Shown here piece after piece: positions 53,953 to 62,955 of a stretch of DNA of 64,000 bases. Source of the stretch: Fusibacter sp963666805 (GTDB lineage: Bacteria; Bacillota; Clostridia; Peptostreptococcales; Acidaminobacteraceae); the NCBI GenBank assembly GCA_963666805.2, contig CAXXWR010000001.1, positions 186,001-250,000 of the forward strand, written 5' to 3'. The notes below the pieces were generated by a model. That model saw only the letters and a program-made list of their open reading frames with translations. It was not told the origin of the DNA and made no database searches. Positions within the stretch are counted from its first letter, which is position 1. Each line of letters opens with the position of its first letter. The translations under genes were made by a program, and so were the position numbers.

Positions 53953-54534
53953 CTATACTAATCCTGTAAATCCTAAAAAGGCAATTGACATTAAACCAGC
54001 AGCAATAAGTGCAACTGGAAAGCCTTTAAAAGGCAATGGGACATCAGATGTCTCAAGTTTTTCTCTAATCCCTGCAAATAAAACAATGGCAAGTGAGAAG
54101 CCGACAGCAGCACTAAATGAATGAACAACCGTTTGAAGTAATCCAAATTTATATTGAATATTGAGTAGTGCCAAACCAAGTACTGCACAGTTAGTTGTAA
54201 TCAATGGCAAAAACACGCCTAATGCTTGATAAAGCGTCGGACTCATTTTTTGAAGTACAATTTCTACAAATTGTACAAGAGAGGCAATAACAAGAATAAA
54301 TGCTGCCGTTTGCATAAATTCCCAACCCCTTGGTTGTAAAATATAATACTGTACGAAATATGTTAAAATACCCGCAACAGTCATAACAAAGGTTACAGCC
54401 ATTCCCATACCGAAAGCTGTCTCCACTTGTTTTGATACGCCTAAGAAAGGACAAATCCCTAAAAACCTTGAAAGAACAAAGTTATTCACGAGAATTGCGC
54501 TTACCATTATAACTAAAAGACTCGCATGTTCCAT
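53953..54534 (-). CDS. rnfA: Rnf complex subunit RnfA
   Basis: Membrane subunit of 193 residues with six TM helices. NNFVLSRFLGICPFLGVSKQVETA is diagnostic; the conserved Cys near the membrane centre helps bind an intramembrane Fe-S cluster with RnfE. It precedes rnfB by 12 bases. Confidence 0.95.
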   Translation of the reverse strand: MEHASLLVIMVSAILVNNFVLSRFLGICPFLGVSKQVETAFGMGMAVTFVMTVAGILTYFVQYYILQPRGWEFMQTAAFILVIASLVQFVEIVLQKMSPTLYQALGVFLPLITTNCAVLGLALLNIQYKFGLLQTVVHSFSAAVGFSLAIVLFAGIREKLETSDVPLPFKGFPVALIAAGLMSIAFLGFTGLV

Positions 54535-54547
54535 GATAACCCTCCTT

Positions 54548-55138
54548 CTATGCTTTCTTCGCTTTTACTTTATTATAAATTGCCAACAATAAACCAAGTG
54601 CTAAGAAGGCACCCGGAGGAAGAATCATGATGATAGCGGGTTGGTAAGAAGCAGGTAATAATGAAAATCCTAAGATTGAACCATTACCGAAAAACTCTCT
54701 TACTGAACCTAAAATGAAAAGTGACATGGTAAAACCAAGTCCCATTCCAAGACCATCTAATAATGAATCTCCAACACCATTTTTAGAAGCAAATGATTCC
54801 GCTCTACCTAAAATAATACAGTTTACAACAATAAGCGGAATAAATAAACCTAAAGATTCATAAAGTGCTGGAAGATAACCTTCCATTACCATTCCAACGA
54901 TTGTCACAAAACTGGCGATAATAACAATAAATGCTGGAATTCTGACTTTAGATGGAATCGCTTTTCTTAAAAGTGAAATCGCAACATTGGATAAAGCAAG
55001 TACTGCTGTTGTTGCAAGACCCATCCCAATACCATTAACAGCTGATGTTGTAACCGCAAGTGTTGGACACATCCCTAATAATTGAACAAAGGTAGGGTTA
55101 TCTTTAAAAAAGCCGTTAGTAAAATTCTTAATATTCAT
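54548..55138 (-). CDS. rnfE: Rnf complex subunit RnfE
   Basis: Membrane partner of RnfA, 196 residues, six TM helices. NPTFVQLLGMCPTLAVTTSA is the family signature with its Cys. GGGAGGG precedes the ATG. It lies 13 bases upstream of rnfA. Confidence 0.95.
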   Translation of the reverse strand: MNIKNFTNGFFKDNPTFVQLLGMCPTLAVTTSAVNGIGMGLATTAVLALSNVAISLLRKAIPSKVRIPAFIVIIASFVTIVGMVMEGYLPALYESLGLFIPLIVVNCIILGRAESFASKNGVGDSLLDGLGMGLGFTMSLFILGSVREFFGNGSILGFSLLPASYQPAIIMILPPGAFLALGLLLAIYNKVKAKKA

Positions 55139-55153
55139 ACTGATTTCCCTCCC

Positions 55154-55732
55154 CTATTTGCTCACTATTGAATGGTAAGCATCAATTGATGCGTTAACAC
55201 CTTTGGTAATCGCTTTAGACGAAATAGTTGCACCAGTGATAGCTTGAATATCTGTATCTGAAGGTGCTGTTTTAGAAACACCAATCATTTGAGCAGCTGA
55301 CATACCACTGTATTGTTCATAAAATTCTGGTTCTACTGCTTTTGCACCAAGCCCTGGTGTTTCAGCATGTGAACCGATTCTAACGCCAGTTACAGTATCA
55401 TTTAAATCAAGTCCTGTAATGACTTCAACATCACCACCGAACCCACTTGGTGTTGATTTAAAAACATAACCAACCACTTGACCTTCAGCATCAAGTCCTT
55501 TAAAACCTTCTTTTACAGGAGCAAAATTCGCAGTTATATCCGAAAGTGTTGCATCGTCTAATGCTTCAAATGAAATTGCCGTTGGTAAAACTGCTTTTTT
55601 AGCTTTTTCACTTGCAATCGCTTTTTGTTCATCAATTTTATCTTTTGTCAATTCATTAGTCATCGCTAGACAAAAGGCTGCAATTGCACAAATAAGGAAA
55701 AGTATAAAACCTGTTTTTAATACATCTTTCAT
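55154..55732 (-). CDS. rnfG: Rnf complex subunit RnfG
   Basis: FMN-binding subunit on the outer face of the membrane. One TM helix lies at about 9-26 and the FMN attachment motif is ITGATISSKAIT, where the second Thr carries covalent FMN in homologues. 192 residues. Its ATG overlaps the rnfD stop in TAATG. Confidence 0.95.
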   Translation of the reverse strand: MKDVLKTGFILFLICAIAAFCLAMTNELTKDKIDEQKAIASEKAKKAVLPTAISFEALDDATLSDITANFAPVKEGFKGLDAEGQVVGYVFKSTPSGFGGDVEVITGLDLNDTVTGVRIGSHAETPGLGAKAVEPEFYEQYSGMSAAQMIGVSKTAPSDTDIQAITGATISSKAITKGVNASIDAYHSIVSK

Positions 55733-56667
55733 TATTTTGCACCTCCAAACACTTTTGGCTTGGTGAATTTGTCAATAAGTGGTGCTGCCACATTCATCAG
55801 AAGAATTGAATAAGAAACACCCTCTGGATAACCACCATAAAGTCTAATAACAGTTGTTAAAATCCCCATGCCAACAGCATAGATAATTTGACCTTTAGCT
55901 GTCATTGGAGATGAAGCATAATCAGTTGCCATAAAGAAGGCTCCTAAGATTAACCCCCCTGCAAAAATACTGAAAATAGTATATTGAATGTCGAATCCAC
56001 CTAACAAGAAAGTTAAAACTGCTACCGTTCCAATATAAATGCATGGAATACGGAAGGAAATAACTCTTCTATAAAGGAGATAAGCTGCTCCAATTAGCAA
56101 TAATAAAGCCGATGTTTCACCGATACAACCACCAACATTACCTACAAAAGCATCCAAAAAAGATGGCATTTGAACATCTAAACCTTCTTTAATGATACCA
56201 AGTGGCGTTGCGGTAGAAACCGCATCAGGTGTAACAGCAGTCCAAGTTGTCATTTGTACTGGCCAAGAAGCTACCAGCATCGCTCTCGCTGCAAGCGCTG
56301 GGTTCATAAAATTATGACCAAGACCACCAAAAGCCTGTTTAACAATTAATACAGCAAAAGCACTACCTATTACCGGTATCCACCAAGATACTGACACAGG
56401 CAAATTCATTCCTAATAATAAGCCAGTCACTGCTGCACTAAAGTCAGTGACAGTAATGGGTTTTTTTCTAATATATTGAGCGAATGCTTCACAAGCCACA
56501 GCACTCAATATAGATAGAATGAGAACCATCGCTGCACGTGCGCCAAATTTGTAGACGCCATAAATTGCAGCGGGTAATAATGCAATAAATACATCCCTCA
56601 TAATCTTTTGTGTTGTTTCATTAGAACGTATATGAGGAGATGAAGAAACTCTTAACTTTGCTTCCAT
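55732..56667 (-). CDS. rnfD: Rnf complex subunit RnfD
   Basis: Membrane subunit (311 residues, about eight to ten TM helices) with covalent FMN bound at the Thr of STATPLGII in homologues. HNFMNPALAARAML is also conserved. AGGAGG precedes the ATG. It lies 14 bases after rnfC. Confidence 0.96.
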   Translation of the reverse strand: MEAKLRVSSSPHIRSNETTQKIMRDVFIALLPAAIYGVYKFGARAAMVLILSILSAVACEAFAQYIRKKPITVTDFSAAVTGLLLGMNLPVSVSWWIPVIGSAFAVLIVKQAFGGLGHNFMNPALAARAMLVASWPVQMTTWTAVTPDAVSTATPLGIIKEGLDVQMPSFLDAFVGNVGGCIGETSALLLLIGAAYLLYRRVISFRIPCIYIGTVAVLTFLLGGFDIQYTIFSIFAGGLILGAFFMATDYASSPMTAKGQIIYAVGMGILTTVIRLYGGYPEGVSYSILLMNVAAPLIDKFTKPKVFGGAK

Positions 56668-56681
56668 GATAACTAACCTCC

Positions 56682-57995
56682 TTATTTACGTCTTTTAGCA
56701 ATGATTTCACGTTTAGCAACACGAATAGAATGAAGTAACGGTCTTTTTGCAGGACAAATAAACGAACATGACCCACATTCAATACAATCAAGCGCACCAA
56801 ATTCTGCTGATTTATCGTACTCATGCATTAATGAAAAGGCACTGATTTGTATTGGTTGTAAAAATGCGGGACAAACCGACACACATTTTCCACATTTAAT
56901 ACAAGCTGACGGTTCTGGCAATTTAGCTTGCTCTGGCGTAAAGACCAATACACCCGATGTGTTTTTCATCGCTGGTAATTGATCTGATGCTTGAGCAACA
57001 CCCATCATTGGTCCACCAAGAATAAGTTTACCAGGTGCACCTTTATAACCATCACAAAAATCAATTAATTCCTTGAGTGGTGTTCCTACTCTAAAGCGAA
57101 TATTTTTTGGTGATGTAATCGCTTTTCCAGTTACTGTACAGATACGTTCAACGAGTGGCATACCTGTTTCAAATAATGTTGCAATCGTTGCCGAAGTCGC
57201 TACATTATTAACAACGACACCCGCGTCCATAGGAAGTCCACCAGATGGCACTTCTTTACCAGTACAAGCGTATATCAATTGTTTTTCTGCACCTTGAGGA
57301 TATTTAGTTCTGAGTTCAACAACTTTAACAGATGTCCCTTTAGCCGCTTCTTTCATCGTTCTAATAGCATCTGGTTTGTTGTTTTCAATTCCTATAAATC
57401 CCTCAGTAACGTTAAGTGCCTTCATTAAAATGAGAAGCCCCTTAACAACTAATTCTGGTGTTTCCAGCATCAATCGATGGTCACAAGTTAAATAAGGTTC
57501 ACATTCTGCCCCATTTAATATAACGGTATCAATTGTTTTCTCTGGTGGTGGTGACAGTTTTACATGTGTTGGAAAACCTGCTCCACCCATTCCGACTAAA
57601 CCTGCTTCTTGAATGATAGAAACAATTTCTTTAGGAGACATTGTTTCATAATCACCTTTTGGTTTTACTGACTCATGTTTTTCATCTTTGAAATCATTTT
57701 CAATAATGACACATTCATCAAAACCGTACGCAGTATTTTGTCTTTTCACATCTAGTACTGTTCCTGAAACAGAACTATGAATGTTTGCTGAGACAAAGCC
57801 ACCAGCTTTTCCTATTAACTGGCCCATCTTCACTGAATCACCTTTTTTTACAACTGCTTCGCAAGGTGCTCCAATGTGTTGTCTCAATGGAATTTCAACT
57901 ATCTTGACATCTAAATAATCAACTATAGCTAGATTTTCAGTTGATTTTTTAGAATGAGGTGGGTGAATACCACCTTTGAAGGATAGAAGACCCAT
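56682..57995 (-). CDS. rnfC: Rnf complex subunit RnfC
   Basis: NADH-binding subunit with FMN and two Fe-S clusters. It begins MGLLSFKGGIHPPHSK. GMGGAGFPTHVKL is the FMN/NAD loop, and CIKCGKCVSVCP and CIECGSCSFICP hold the clusters. The frame is open 28 codons further upstream, but AAGGGGTGA before ATG 57995 sets the start (437 residues). A TATAAT is found about 50 bases upstream, but no convincing -35. First gene of the operon. Confidence 0.96.
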   Translation of the reverse strand: MGLLSFKGGIHPPHSKKSTENLAIVDYLDVKIVEIPLRQHIGAPCEAVVKKGDSVKMGQLIGKAGGFVSANIHSSVSGTVLDVKRQNTAYGFDECVIIENDFKDEKHESVKPKGDYETMSPKEIVSIIQEAGLVGMGGAGFPTHVKLSPPPEKTIDTVILNGAECEPYLTCDHRLMLETPELVVKGLLILMKALNVTEGFIGIENNKPDAIRTMKEAAKGTSVKVVELRTKYPQGAEKQLIYACTGKEVPSGGLPMDAGVVVNNVATSATIATLFETGMPLVERICTVTGKAITSPKNIRFRVGTPLKELIDFCDGYKGAPGKLILGGPMMGVAQASDQLPAMKNTSGVLVFTPEQAKLPEPSACIKCGKCVSVCPAFLQPIQISAFSLMHEYDKSAEFGALDCIECGSCSFICPAKRPLLHSIRVAKREIIAKRRK

Positions 57996-58177
57996 ATTCT
58001 CACCCCTTAACAAAATTAAAGTAAACTTTAAATATTTTTTGGAATTATACTGTATACAATTCCCGACTACCATCATCAATTCTACTACAACATGGATATT
58101 CGGTCAATGCGAATCAAGAAAAGGATTGACAAAATAAGATTGTTAAAAACATATCAAATCCAAGCACAAAAAAGAGG

Positions 58178-59020
58178 CTAAAAGGTATTATCAATTAGCC
58201 ATTTTAAGAGACTACTGTTATATTCCACAGCAGATGCCTTTCGGTCCATTAAGTTTTTAACTTGCTCATCAAGTGAATGCCAACTTTGAGTAAAGTCTAA
58301 CGCTTCATTATCGCTTGACTGATATAATAAATCATTGAGTGAATGAATTTGGTCATAAATAGATTGCATCACCTTGGTATTAATAACACCTGTTGATTGC
58401 CCTTCAAGTACCGCATCTACTAATTGATTAATTGTCTTATTGACAAAAGCAGCGTTAACATCCGTATCCGCTGGTAACTTAAGCGTTACACTATCCCACT
58501 TATAATCATGAGAAACGATAAATGAATCTGAATACTTAGGATATTGAAACACAAAATTCTCTCTAAACTGTTTCAATTCCTCCTTGTCACTTGAAGCAAA
58601 GGCAAATACTTTATAATTACTATTGGAAGATTGATAAGCTGTTGCAATACCTTCGTTTTTAAAAACATTAACTGCATTTTTAGCTGCTTCTTCACTTGTA
58701 ACACTGCTCACTTGAAGAAAATTAACTGTATTTGATTCAAAGGAGAATGTTTGATTACTTAACGTTACTTCCGATTCATTAGAATCAGCTAAAGCATCAT
58801 CATTTGGATCCATGTTCTCTTCTTGCTCGCCTGCGCTGTCATCTCTCATGTCCCAAATAGCACTTTCTTTATAGTGACCTGTTGCCTTTAGTACAACGGA
58901 CGTTATAAAATAACTTAATCCGCCACCGAGTAAAATGATAATGAGAATTCCTAAAATAAATTGAAGTAATTTATTTTTAAGCACTGAATGCTTTGTATTT
59001 TTACGTTTTTTTTGATTCAT
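58178..59020 (-). CDS. Membrane-anchored SPOR-like domain protein
   Basis: A 280-residue protein with a Lys/Arg-rich start, TM helix at about 19-41, an acidic linker and a region at about 100-160 (FLQVSSVTSEEAAKNAVNVFKNEGIATAYQ, YKVFAFASS) that fits the SPOR peptidoglycan-binding fold. The C-terminal third is unlike anything I recognise. SPOR proteins locate at septa or denuded glycan. Assignment is by pattern only. Confidence 0.7.
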   Translation of the reverse strand: MNQKKRKNTKHSVLKNKLLQFILGILIIILLGGGLSYFITSVVLKATGHYKESAIWDMRDDSAGEQEENMDPNDDALADSNESEVTLSNQTFSFESNTVNFLQVSSVTSEEAAKNAVNVFKNEGIATAYQSSNSNYKVFAFASSDKEELKQFRENFVFQYPKYSDSFIVSHDYKWDSVTLKLPADTDVNAAFVNKTINQLVDAVLEGQSTGVINTKVMQSIYDQIHSLNDLLYQSSDNEALDFTQSWHSLDEQVKNLMDRKASAVEYNSSLLKWLIDNTF

Positions 59021-59154
59021 TAATATGATGTCCTCCGTCTTTATTGTCTAACCCATTATATCAAAAAAGCATAAAAAAGACTCACAAATCATTAAATTAA
59101 TATGATTTGGAGTCAAAATATCTTGAAAATAATAATATGTTATTCGTAAACTGA

Positions 59155-59517
59155 TTATTCAATCAATTTTTGGACTTCTGCGATGACTTTGTCACCTACA
59201 AATGGCTTAACAATAAACCCTTTCGCCCCTGCTTTAACTGAATCAATAACCATTCCTTCTTGTCCCATCGCACTACACATAAGCACTTTAGCATCAGGAT
59301 AATCTGCAATAATCATTTTCACACCTTCAATCCCATTGACATCAGGCATTGTAATATCCATCGTTACCAAATCAGGTTGGTGTTCCTTATACTTATTATA
59401 GGCTTCTTGTCCATTACTTGCTTCAGCTACAACTTCATATCCTGCTTTCTGAAATATATCACATAATAATTTTCTCATAAACATCGCATCGTCAACAACC
59501 ATTACTCTTTTTCCCAT
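59155..59517 (-). CDS. CheY-like single-domain response regulator
   Basis: A 120-residue receiver domain with MVVDDAMFMRK, phosphorylation site DLVTMDITMPD, MCSAM and VKPF. It most resembles chemotaxis CheY. GGGGG lies before ATG 59517. No chemotaxis or output gene is adjacent, so the pathway is not known. Confidence 0.92.
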   Translation of the reverse strand: MGKRVMVVDDAMFMRKLLCDIFQKAGYEVVAEASNGQEAYNKYKEHQPDLVTMDITMPDVNGIEGVKMIIADYPDAKVLMCSAMGQEGMVIDSVKAGAKGFIVKPFVGDKVIAEVQKLIE

Positions 59518-59547
59518 TAGGAAATCCCCCTTATCCATAAGACTCAC

Positions 59548-59842
59548 TATTTTAAATTTTAAATCGACTAAAATTCTTATGTATTGCTAGAAATTATATA
59601 TCATATATTCCCCATTTCATTACAATTAAACGATACATTTGGTATTTAAACTCTATGAGGATTAAGAAAAACAAAAGTAAACACAGTTTAATATTATATC
59701 ACAAATATTATTTAATAAAAGATATTTTGTCAATACAAAAGTTGTTATATTCTGACTACTTTTGAAGCCCTTGAAATATAAAGCACTCACTCTCACTCAC
59801 TGTTTACATGATAGACCCTCTTCAAAAAAATCATTTTTTTCC
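59548..59842. other. AT-rich non-coding stretch
   Basis: Most of the only gene-free gap over 300 bases (59518-59914). It is strongly AT-rich and has a short CACTCACT-type repeat near 59787. I see no ORF, RNA or clear operator in it. The last 70 bases hold the tRNA-Leu promoter. Confidence 0.6.
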
Positions 59843-59871
59843 TTGACTTTTAGTCACTTTCTATCTATAAT
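59843..59871 (+). promoter_or_regulatory. Promoter of tRNA-Leu
   Basis: TTGACT (59843-59848) and TATAAT (59866-59871) are exactly 17 bases apart, about 44 bases upstream of the tRNA. Confidence 0.85.
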
Positions 59872-59914
59872 AAAAAAGTCGCTACAAGCTGTAGGACAAA
59901 ACACAAGTTAATAT

Positions 59915-59999
59915 GCGGATGTGGTGGAACGGCAGACACGCTATCTTGAGGGGGTAGTGAGCAACGCTCGTGCGGGTTCAAATCCCGCCATCCGCACCA
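59915..59999 (+). tRNA. tRNA-Leu, anticodon GAG
   Basis: An 85-base class II tRNA. Acceptor GCGGATG pairs with CATCCGC, the anticodon loop is TTGAGGG on a CTATC/GGTAG stem, a long variable arm TGAGCAACGCTCG follows, the T loop is TTCAAAT and CCA is encoded. Confidence 0.97.
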
Positions 60000-60004
60000 T
60001 TAAT

Positions 60005-60037
60005 AAAAAAACCTATTCAAAGAATAGGTTTTTTTAT
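60005..60037 (+). terminator. Terminator after tRNA-Leu
   Basis: AAAACCTATTC and GAATAGGTTTT form an 11-bp stem with a T-run following on the plus strand. Confidence 0.9.
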
Positions 60038-60125
60038 TGTTCAAAATGCTTTTATTGTAATAAGTCTTTTATAAGATTTCTCTTCTTAAAGATTACTCTC
60101 GAGTTTACTTAATACGCCAGGCTCA

Positions 60126-60776
60126 CTAATGGCTCTTTCTATAATACAGCCCAAAAGAATAGATCATCGGACACAAGATTGCAACTATAATAAAAACAAC
60201 TATCAATAACATTTTTACAGAGACTGTTAGATTTATAAATGTCGTAAGCAACATTAATGCACCTGCAATTACCCATACATAACTGGCTAATCTATGAGTT
60301 TTGTACCAATTCTCAGAATCATCAAGCGTCCAAGGCAAACGAAAACCCATCGTATAATTTTGTCTATTTTTAGGCATATTATTTCCAATTATTATAAATA
60401 CTATGCTTACAATGACCATTATGACACGTTCCATTTCTATTGCTTTTCCCATTGCAATGAGATAACTTATCGGCACGATAATCAAAGAAATCATCGGTAC
60501 AATAAGATGAGCAATACGCTTCATTTGTTTGGACTGACCTGATCTTTTAGGGTCAAAATTTATACCAATAATGACGATTAAATCTATAAAAAATAAAAAG
60601 AGAGGTAGCCCAAAAACAGCTATACTTTTACTTGCATAATCATCTATTTGTCCAACTGCATTCCAGTGAATGGGTACAGTATCAGGCAAATCATTGTAAA
60701 TAATTATCCCTATTATCATAGGAATAAAACACAATAATGATGTTAATAGTTCCTGTAAACTTATTTTTGATTTCAT
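60126..60776 (-). CDS. sdpI: SdpI-family membrane protein
   Basis: A 216-residue membrane protein with six or seven TM helices. LPDTVPIHWNAVGQIDDYASK is the DUF1648 motif, and the SdpI part has RNYTMGFRLPWTLDDSENWYKTHR-like sequence. In Bacillus SdpI protects from the SdpC killing factor and sequesters SdpR. AAAGGAGG precedes ATG 60776. It overlaps sdpR by four bases (ATGA). No sdpABC toxin genes are near. Confidence 0.93.
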   Translation of the reverse strand: MKSKISLQELLTSLLCFIPMIIGIIIYNDLPDTVPIHWNAVGQIDDYASKSIAVFGLPLFLFFIDLIVIIGINFDPKRSGQSKQMKRIAHLIVPMISLIIVPISYLIAMGKAIEMERVIMVIVSIVFIIIGNNMPKNRQNYTMGFRLPWTLDDSENWYKTHRLASYVWVIAGALMLLTTFINLTVSVKMLLIVVFIIVAILCPMIYSFGLYYRKSH

Positions 60777-61051
60777 TTTTTTTCCTCCTTTATGTCTGTA
60801 AACTGAGAAATCCAAAGCGCCATATCTTCAAAAACAGATGTATTAAGTTCGTAGTAAATATAATTTTTGTATTTGGATTCAAAAATTAATTCTGATTTTT
60901 TAAGTTGGGACAAGTGATAAGAAACTGAAGGACCACTTATCTCAAAATGATCAGCTATCTCACCTGCTGTCATTTTGCCTTTTTTTAGCATCATCAGTAT
61001 TTCCCTTCTTATAGGATCAGAAAGTGCTTTAAAGGTATCTGGAAAACTCAT
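60773..61051 (-). CDS. sdpR: SdpR-type ArsR-family autorepressor
   Basis: A winged-helix repressor of about 92 residues with FKALSDPIRREILMMLKKG and the HTH ISGPSVSYHLSQLKKSELI. It lacks the ArsR metal-binding cysteines, as SdpR does. GAGG eight bases before ATG 61051 is preferred over the ATG two codons earlier. It is the first gene of an sdpRI operon and probably binds the palindromes in its own promoter. Confidence 0.93.
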   Translation of the reverse strand: MSFPDTFKALSDPIRREILMMLKKGKMTAGEIADHFEISGPSVSYHLSQLKKSELIFESKYKNYIYYELNTSVFEDMALWISQFTDIKEEKK

Positions 61052-61066
61052 AATCATTACCTCTTT

Positions 61067-61090
61067 CTATTTAGAAATATTTCTAAATAG
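61067..61090. promoter_or_regulatory. 24-bp palindromic operator of sdpRI
   Basis: CTATTTAGAAAT is followed directly by its exact reverse complement. It lies just downstream of the -10 box and overlaps the probable transcription start, a position suited to repression by SdpR. Confidence 0.85.
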
Positions 61091-61119
61091 ATTATACCAC
61101 ACTTATTATCTCTATTCAA
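61091..61119 (-). promoter_or_regulatory. Promoter of sdpRI
   Basis: TTGAAT (61114-61119) and TATAAT (61091-61096) are 17 bases apart on the minus strand, with TGG before the -10. It sits between two palindromic sites. Confidence 0.8.
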
Positions 61120-61121
61120 TT

Positions 61122-61145
61122 CTATTTAAAATTTTATCTAAATAG
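61122..61145. promoter_or_regulatory. Second, imperfect operator-like palindrome
   Basis: CTATTTA and TAAATAG arms sit at the same 24-base span as in the perfect site, with their left ends 55 bases apart. It lies just upstream of the -35. The pair would allow a repressor dimer on each side of the promoter. Confidence 0.65.
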
Positions 61146-61160
61146 ATAACTTTCTTCATT

Positions 61161-61193
61161 AAAAAAGATGCTCCTTATTTTAGGAGCATCTTT
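61161..61193 (-). terminator. Terminator after nicotinate phosphoribosyltransferase
   Basis: AAAGATGCTCCT and AGGAGCATCTTT form a 12-bp stem, with six T following on the minus strand. Confidence 0.9.
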
Positions 61194-61215
61194 ATAACTT
61201 TCAATACCAATGTAA

Positions 61216-62253
61216 TTATAAATTCACTTTTTTAAGTTTTGGATTATCAACCAATCCTGGTATACGACCTCGCTTAGCGACTGCCTTCCCATTAACCATT
61301 TTCACATCCATCGTCATATCAATTGGAGAGGCTGCTGAAATATAAGATCCTACACCAAATGAATCTGCACCCGCTTCAGAAAGAAGGCTAATACGTTCAG
61401 GTGTTAAACCACCTGAAACAAAGATTTTAACATGACCAAAACCCGCTTGGTCAAGTTTAGCTCTCATTTCTTTAATGAGACCAACTGTCACGCCACCTCT
61501 CTCACTAGGTGTATCTAATCTTATACCAAAAAGCTTATCGCCTAATGCATTTGCAACTCTTAAAGCTTCTTCAACTTCATCTTTAAACGTATCTATCAAT
61601 ACAATCCGTTTGTGATCATCATCTGCAATACGATCATATACTTCTGAAACTTTAAGTGTATCTCCTGCAATAAGCATGGCACTATGAGGTACTGTTCCAG
61701 AAGGTTCAATTCCGCTCAATTTAGCCGCTAAAATACAGCTTGCACCACCAGCTCCCCCTATAACAGCCGCTCTTTCCATTACAGGCGCAACTGCAGGATG
61801 AACATGACGTGCACCGAAACATAAGAACGATTTGTCGCCACATGCTTCTTTGACTTTACTTGAAGCAGTTGCCCAACCAGAAGCACTTGCAAGCATTCCC
61901 AGCATCGTTGTTTCAAAAATACCAAAATCTTTATACTTACCTTTTATTCTTACCACTGTATCTTTAATATCAAAAGTATCGCCTTCATCAACTGCCCATA
62001 CTTCTAAGTTTTTACCCTTCAATAGTTCAAGAACTTCTTTGATTCCCGCAAATACCCCTACTTTTCGAGGAAATATTTCCGCAACAACTTCTGCATCATC
62101 AAGATTAAGTTCTTTTAAGATATCCAACGTTCTTAAAAAATACACATCAGTTGTTAAACCATTAACAATCTCTTCATGTGTGGCTGAATGCATCTTTCTA
62201 CTCGGTTCAATGCTAATATTTTCAATATCTTTTAGACATTCTAACTGTTTCAT
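61216..62253 (-). CDS. Nicotinate phosphoribosyltransferase
   Basis: Converts nicotinate and PRPP to nicotinate mononucleotide in NAD salvage. The 345-residue protein is of the short, archaeal-like type, with FETTMLGMLASASGWATASS, GARHVHPAV and the phosphate loop FVSGGLTPE. The ATG at 62253 is taken; a GTG just before is also possible. It provides the same product used by NadD at 35 kb. Confidence 0.93.
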   Translation of the reverse strand: MKQLECLKDIENISIEPSRKMHSATHEEIVNGLTTDVYFLRTLDILKELNLDDAEVVAEIFPRKVGVFAGIKEVLELLKGKNLEVWAVDEGDTFDIKDTVVRIKGKYKDFGIFETTMLGMLASASGWATASSKVKEACGDKSFLCFGARHVHPAVAPVMERAAVIGGAGGASCILAAKLSGIEPSGTVPHSAMLIAGDTLKVSEVYDRIADDDHKRIVLIDTFKDEVEEALRVANALGDKLFGIRLDTPSERGGVTVGLIKEMRAKLDQAGFGHVKIFVSGGLTPERISLLSEAGADSFGVGSYISAASPIDMTMDVKMVNGKAVAKRGRIPGLVDNPKLKKVNL

Positions 62254-62337
62254 CACTCAATTCCCTTTCTTATAAAATTGTCATCATTATTATATGTTAT
62301 TCCTTCTAAAATGGCAACTTTTGTTAAAATATTATCA

Positions 62338-62955
62338 TTATCTCAGTTCTGATAAATTTAATTCTATTTGTTTGTAAAGAATTTCTTTAGAATATGAGTT
62401 ATCTAGAACGCGATCTGCTCGGGTTCTTTTTTCTTCAAGAGACATTTGCGACCCGATTTTAACTTTAGCATAATCATCAGTGACATGATCTCGACTCACA
62501 ATGCGTTTAACTCTCACCGCTTCATTGGTATAGACAACCCAGACTTCATCAAATTCATAAGGAATATCAGACTCATACAATAATGGAATATCCGCAAACA
62601 CAAGTGATGCCTCTTCTAAATATTGGGCAACTCTTTTATTAATTTCTTGATGAATAACAGGATGCGTTATCTGATTTAAAAGTGCCCTTTTATCTTCATC
62701 ATGAAAGATAATCTCACCTAATCGAGTCCTATCAATTGATTGATCTTCTTTTAAGATATCTTTGCCAAATGCTTCAACAATGGGTGCATAAGCTGGTCCA
62801 TTAGGCTCTACCACTTCTCTTGCAATTAAATCAGCATCTACAATTTTATAGCCTAAATGTCTAAGATAATCACTCACAGTGCTTTTACCACTGCCAATGC
62901 CACCCGTTATTCCTATTGTCATCTTATTTTGATTTTGCATCCTACTTTGCATCAT
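62338..62955 (-). CDS. coaE: Dephospho-CoA kinase CoaE
   Basis: Last step of CoA synthesis. P-loop GITGGIGSGKST, VVDADLIAR-like KIVDADLIAREVVE, and the lid VSRDHVTDDYAKVKIGSQM are present. The start is unclear. ATG 62955 has GGGGAA eight bases upstream and overlaps polA by 14 bases; shorter forms at MQNQNK or MTIGITGG fit the family length better. Coupled to polA. Confidence 0.94.
   Translation of the reverse strand: MMQSRMQNQNKMTIGITGGIGSGKSTVSDYLRHLGYKIVDADLIAREVVEPNGPAYAPIVEAFGKDILKEDQSIDRTRLGEIIFHDEDKRALLNQITHPVIHQEINKRVAQYLEEASLVFADIPLLYESDIPYEFDEVWVVYTNEAVRVKRIVSRDHVTDDYAKVKIGSQMSLEEKRTRADRVLDNSYSKEILYKQIELNLSELR

Noticed and set aside
53675..54124. Plus-strand ORFs opposite rnfB and rnfA
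   Set aside because: Composition follows the reverse of rnf codons, and the rnf proteins are beyond doubt.
59760..59800. Possible repeat array (CACTCACT type)
   Set aside because: Only about 20 bases with no regular spacing; not CRISPR.
60126..61051. Full Sdp cannibalism toxin locus
   Set aside because: Only sdpR and sdpI are present; no sdpA, sdpB or sdpC-like gene is near.
61832..62275. 147-residue plus-strand ORF opposite nicotinate phosphoribosyltransferase
   Set aside because: Shadow of the enzyme gene; no start signals.
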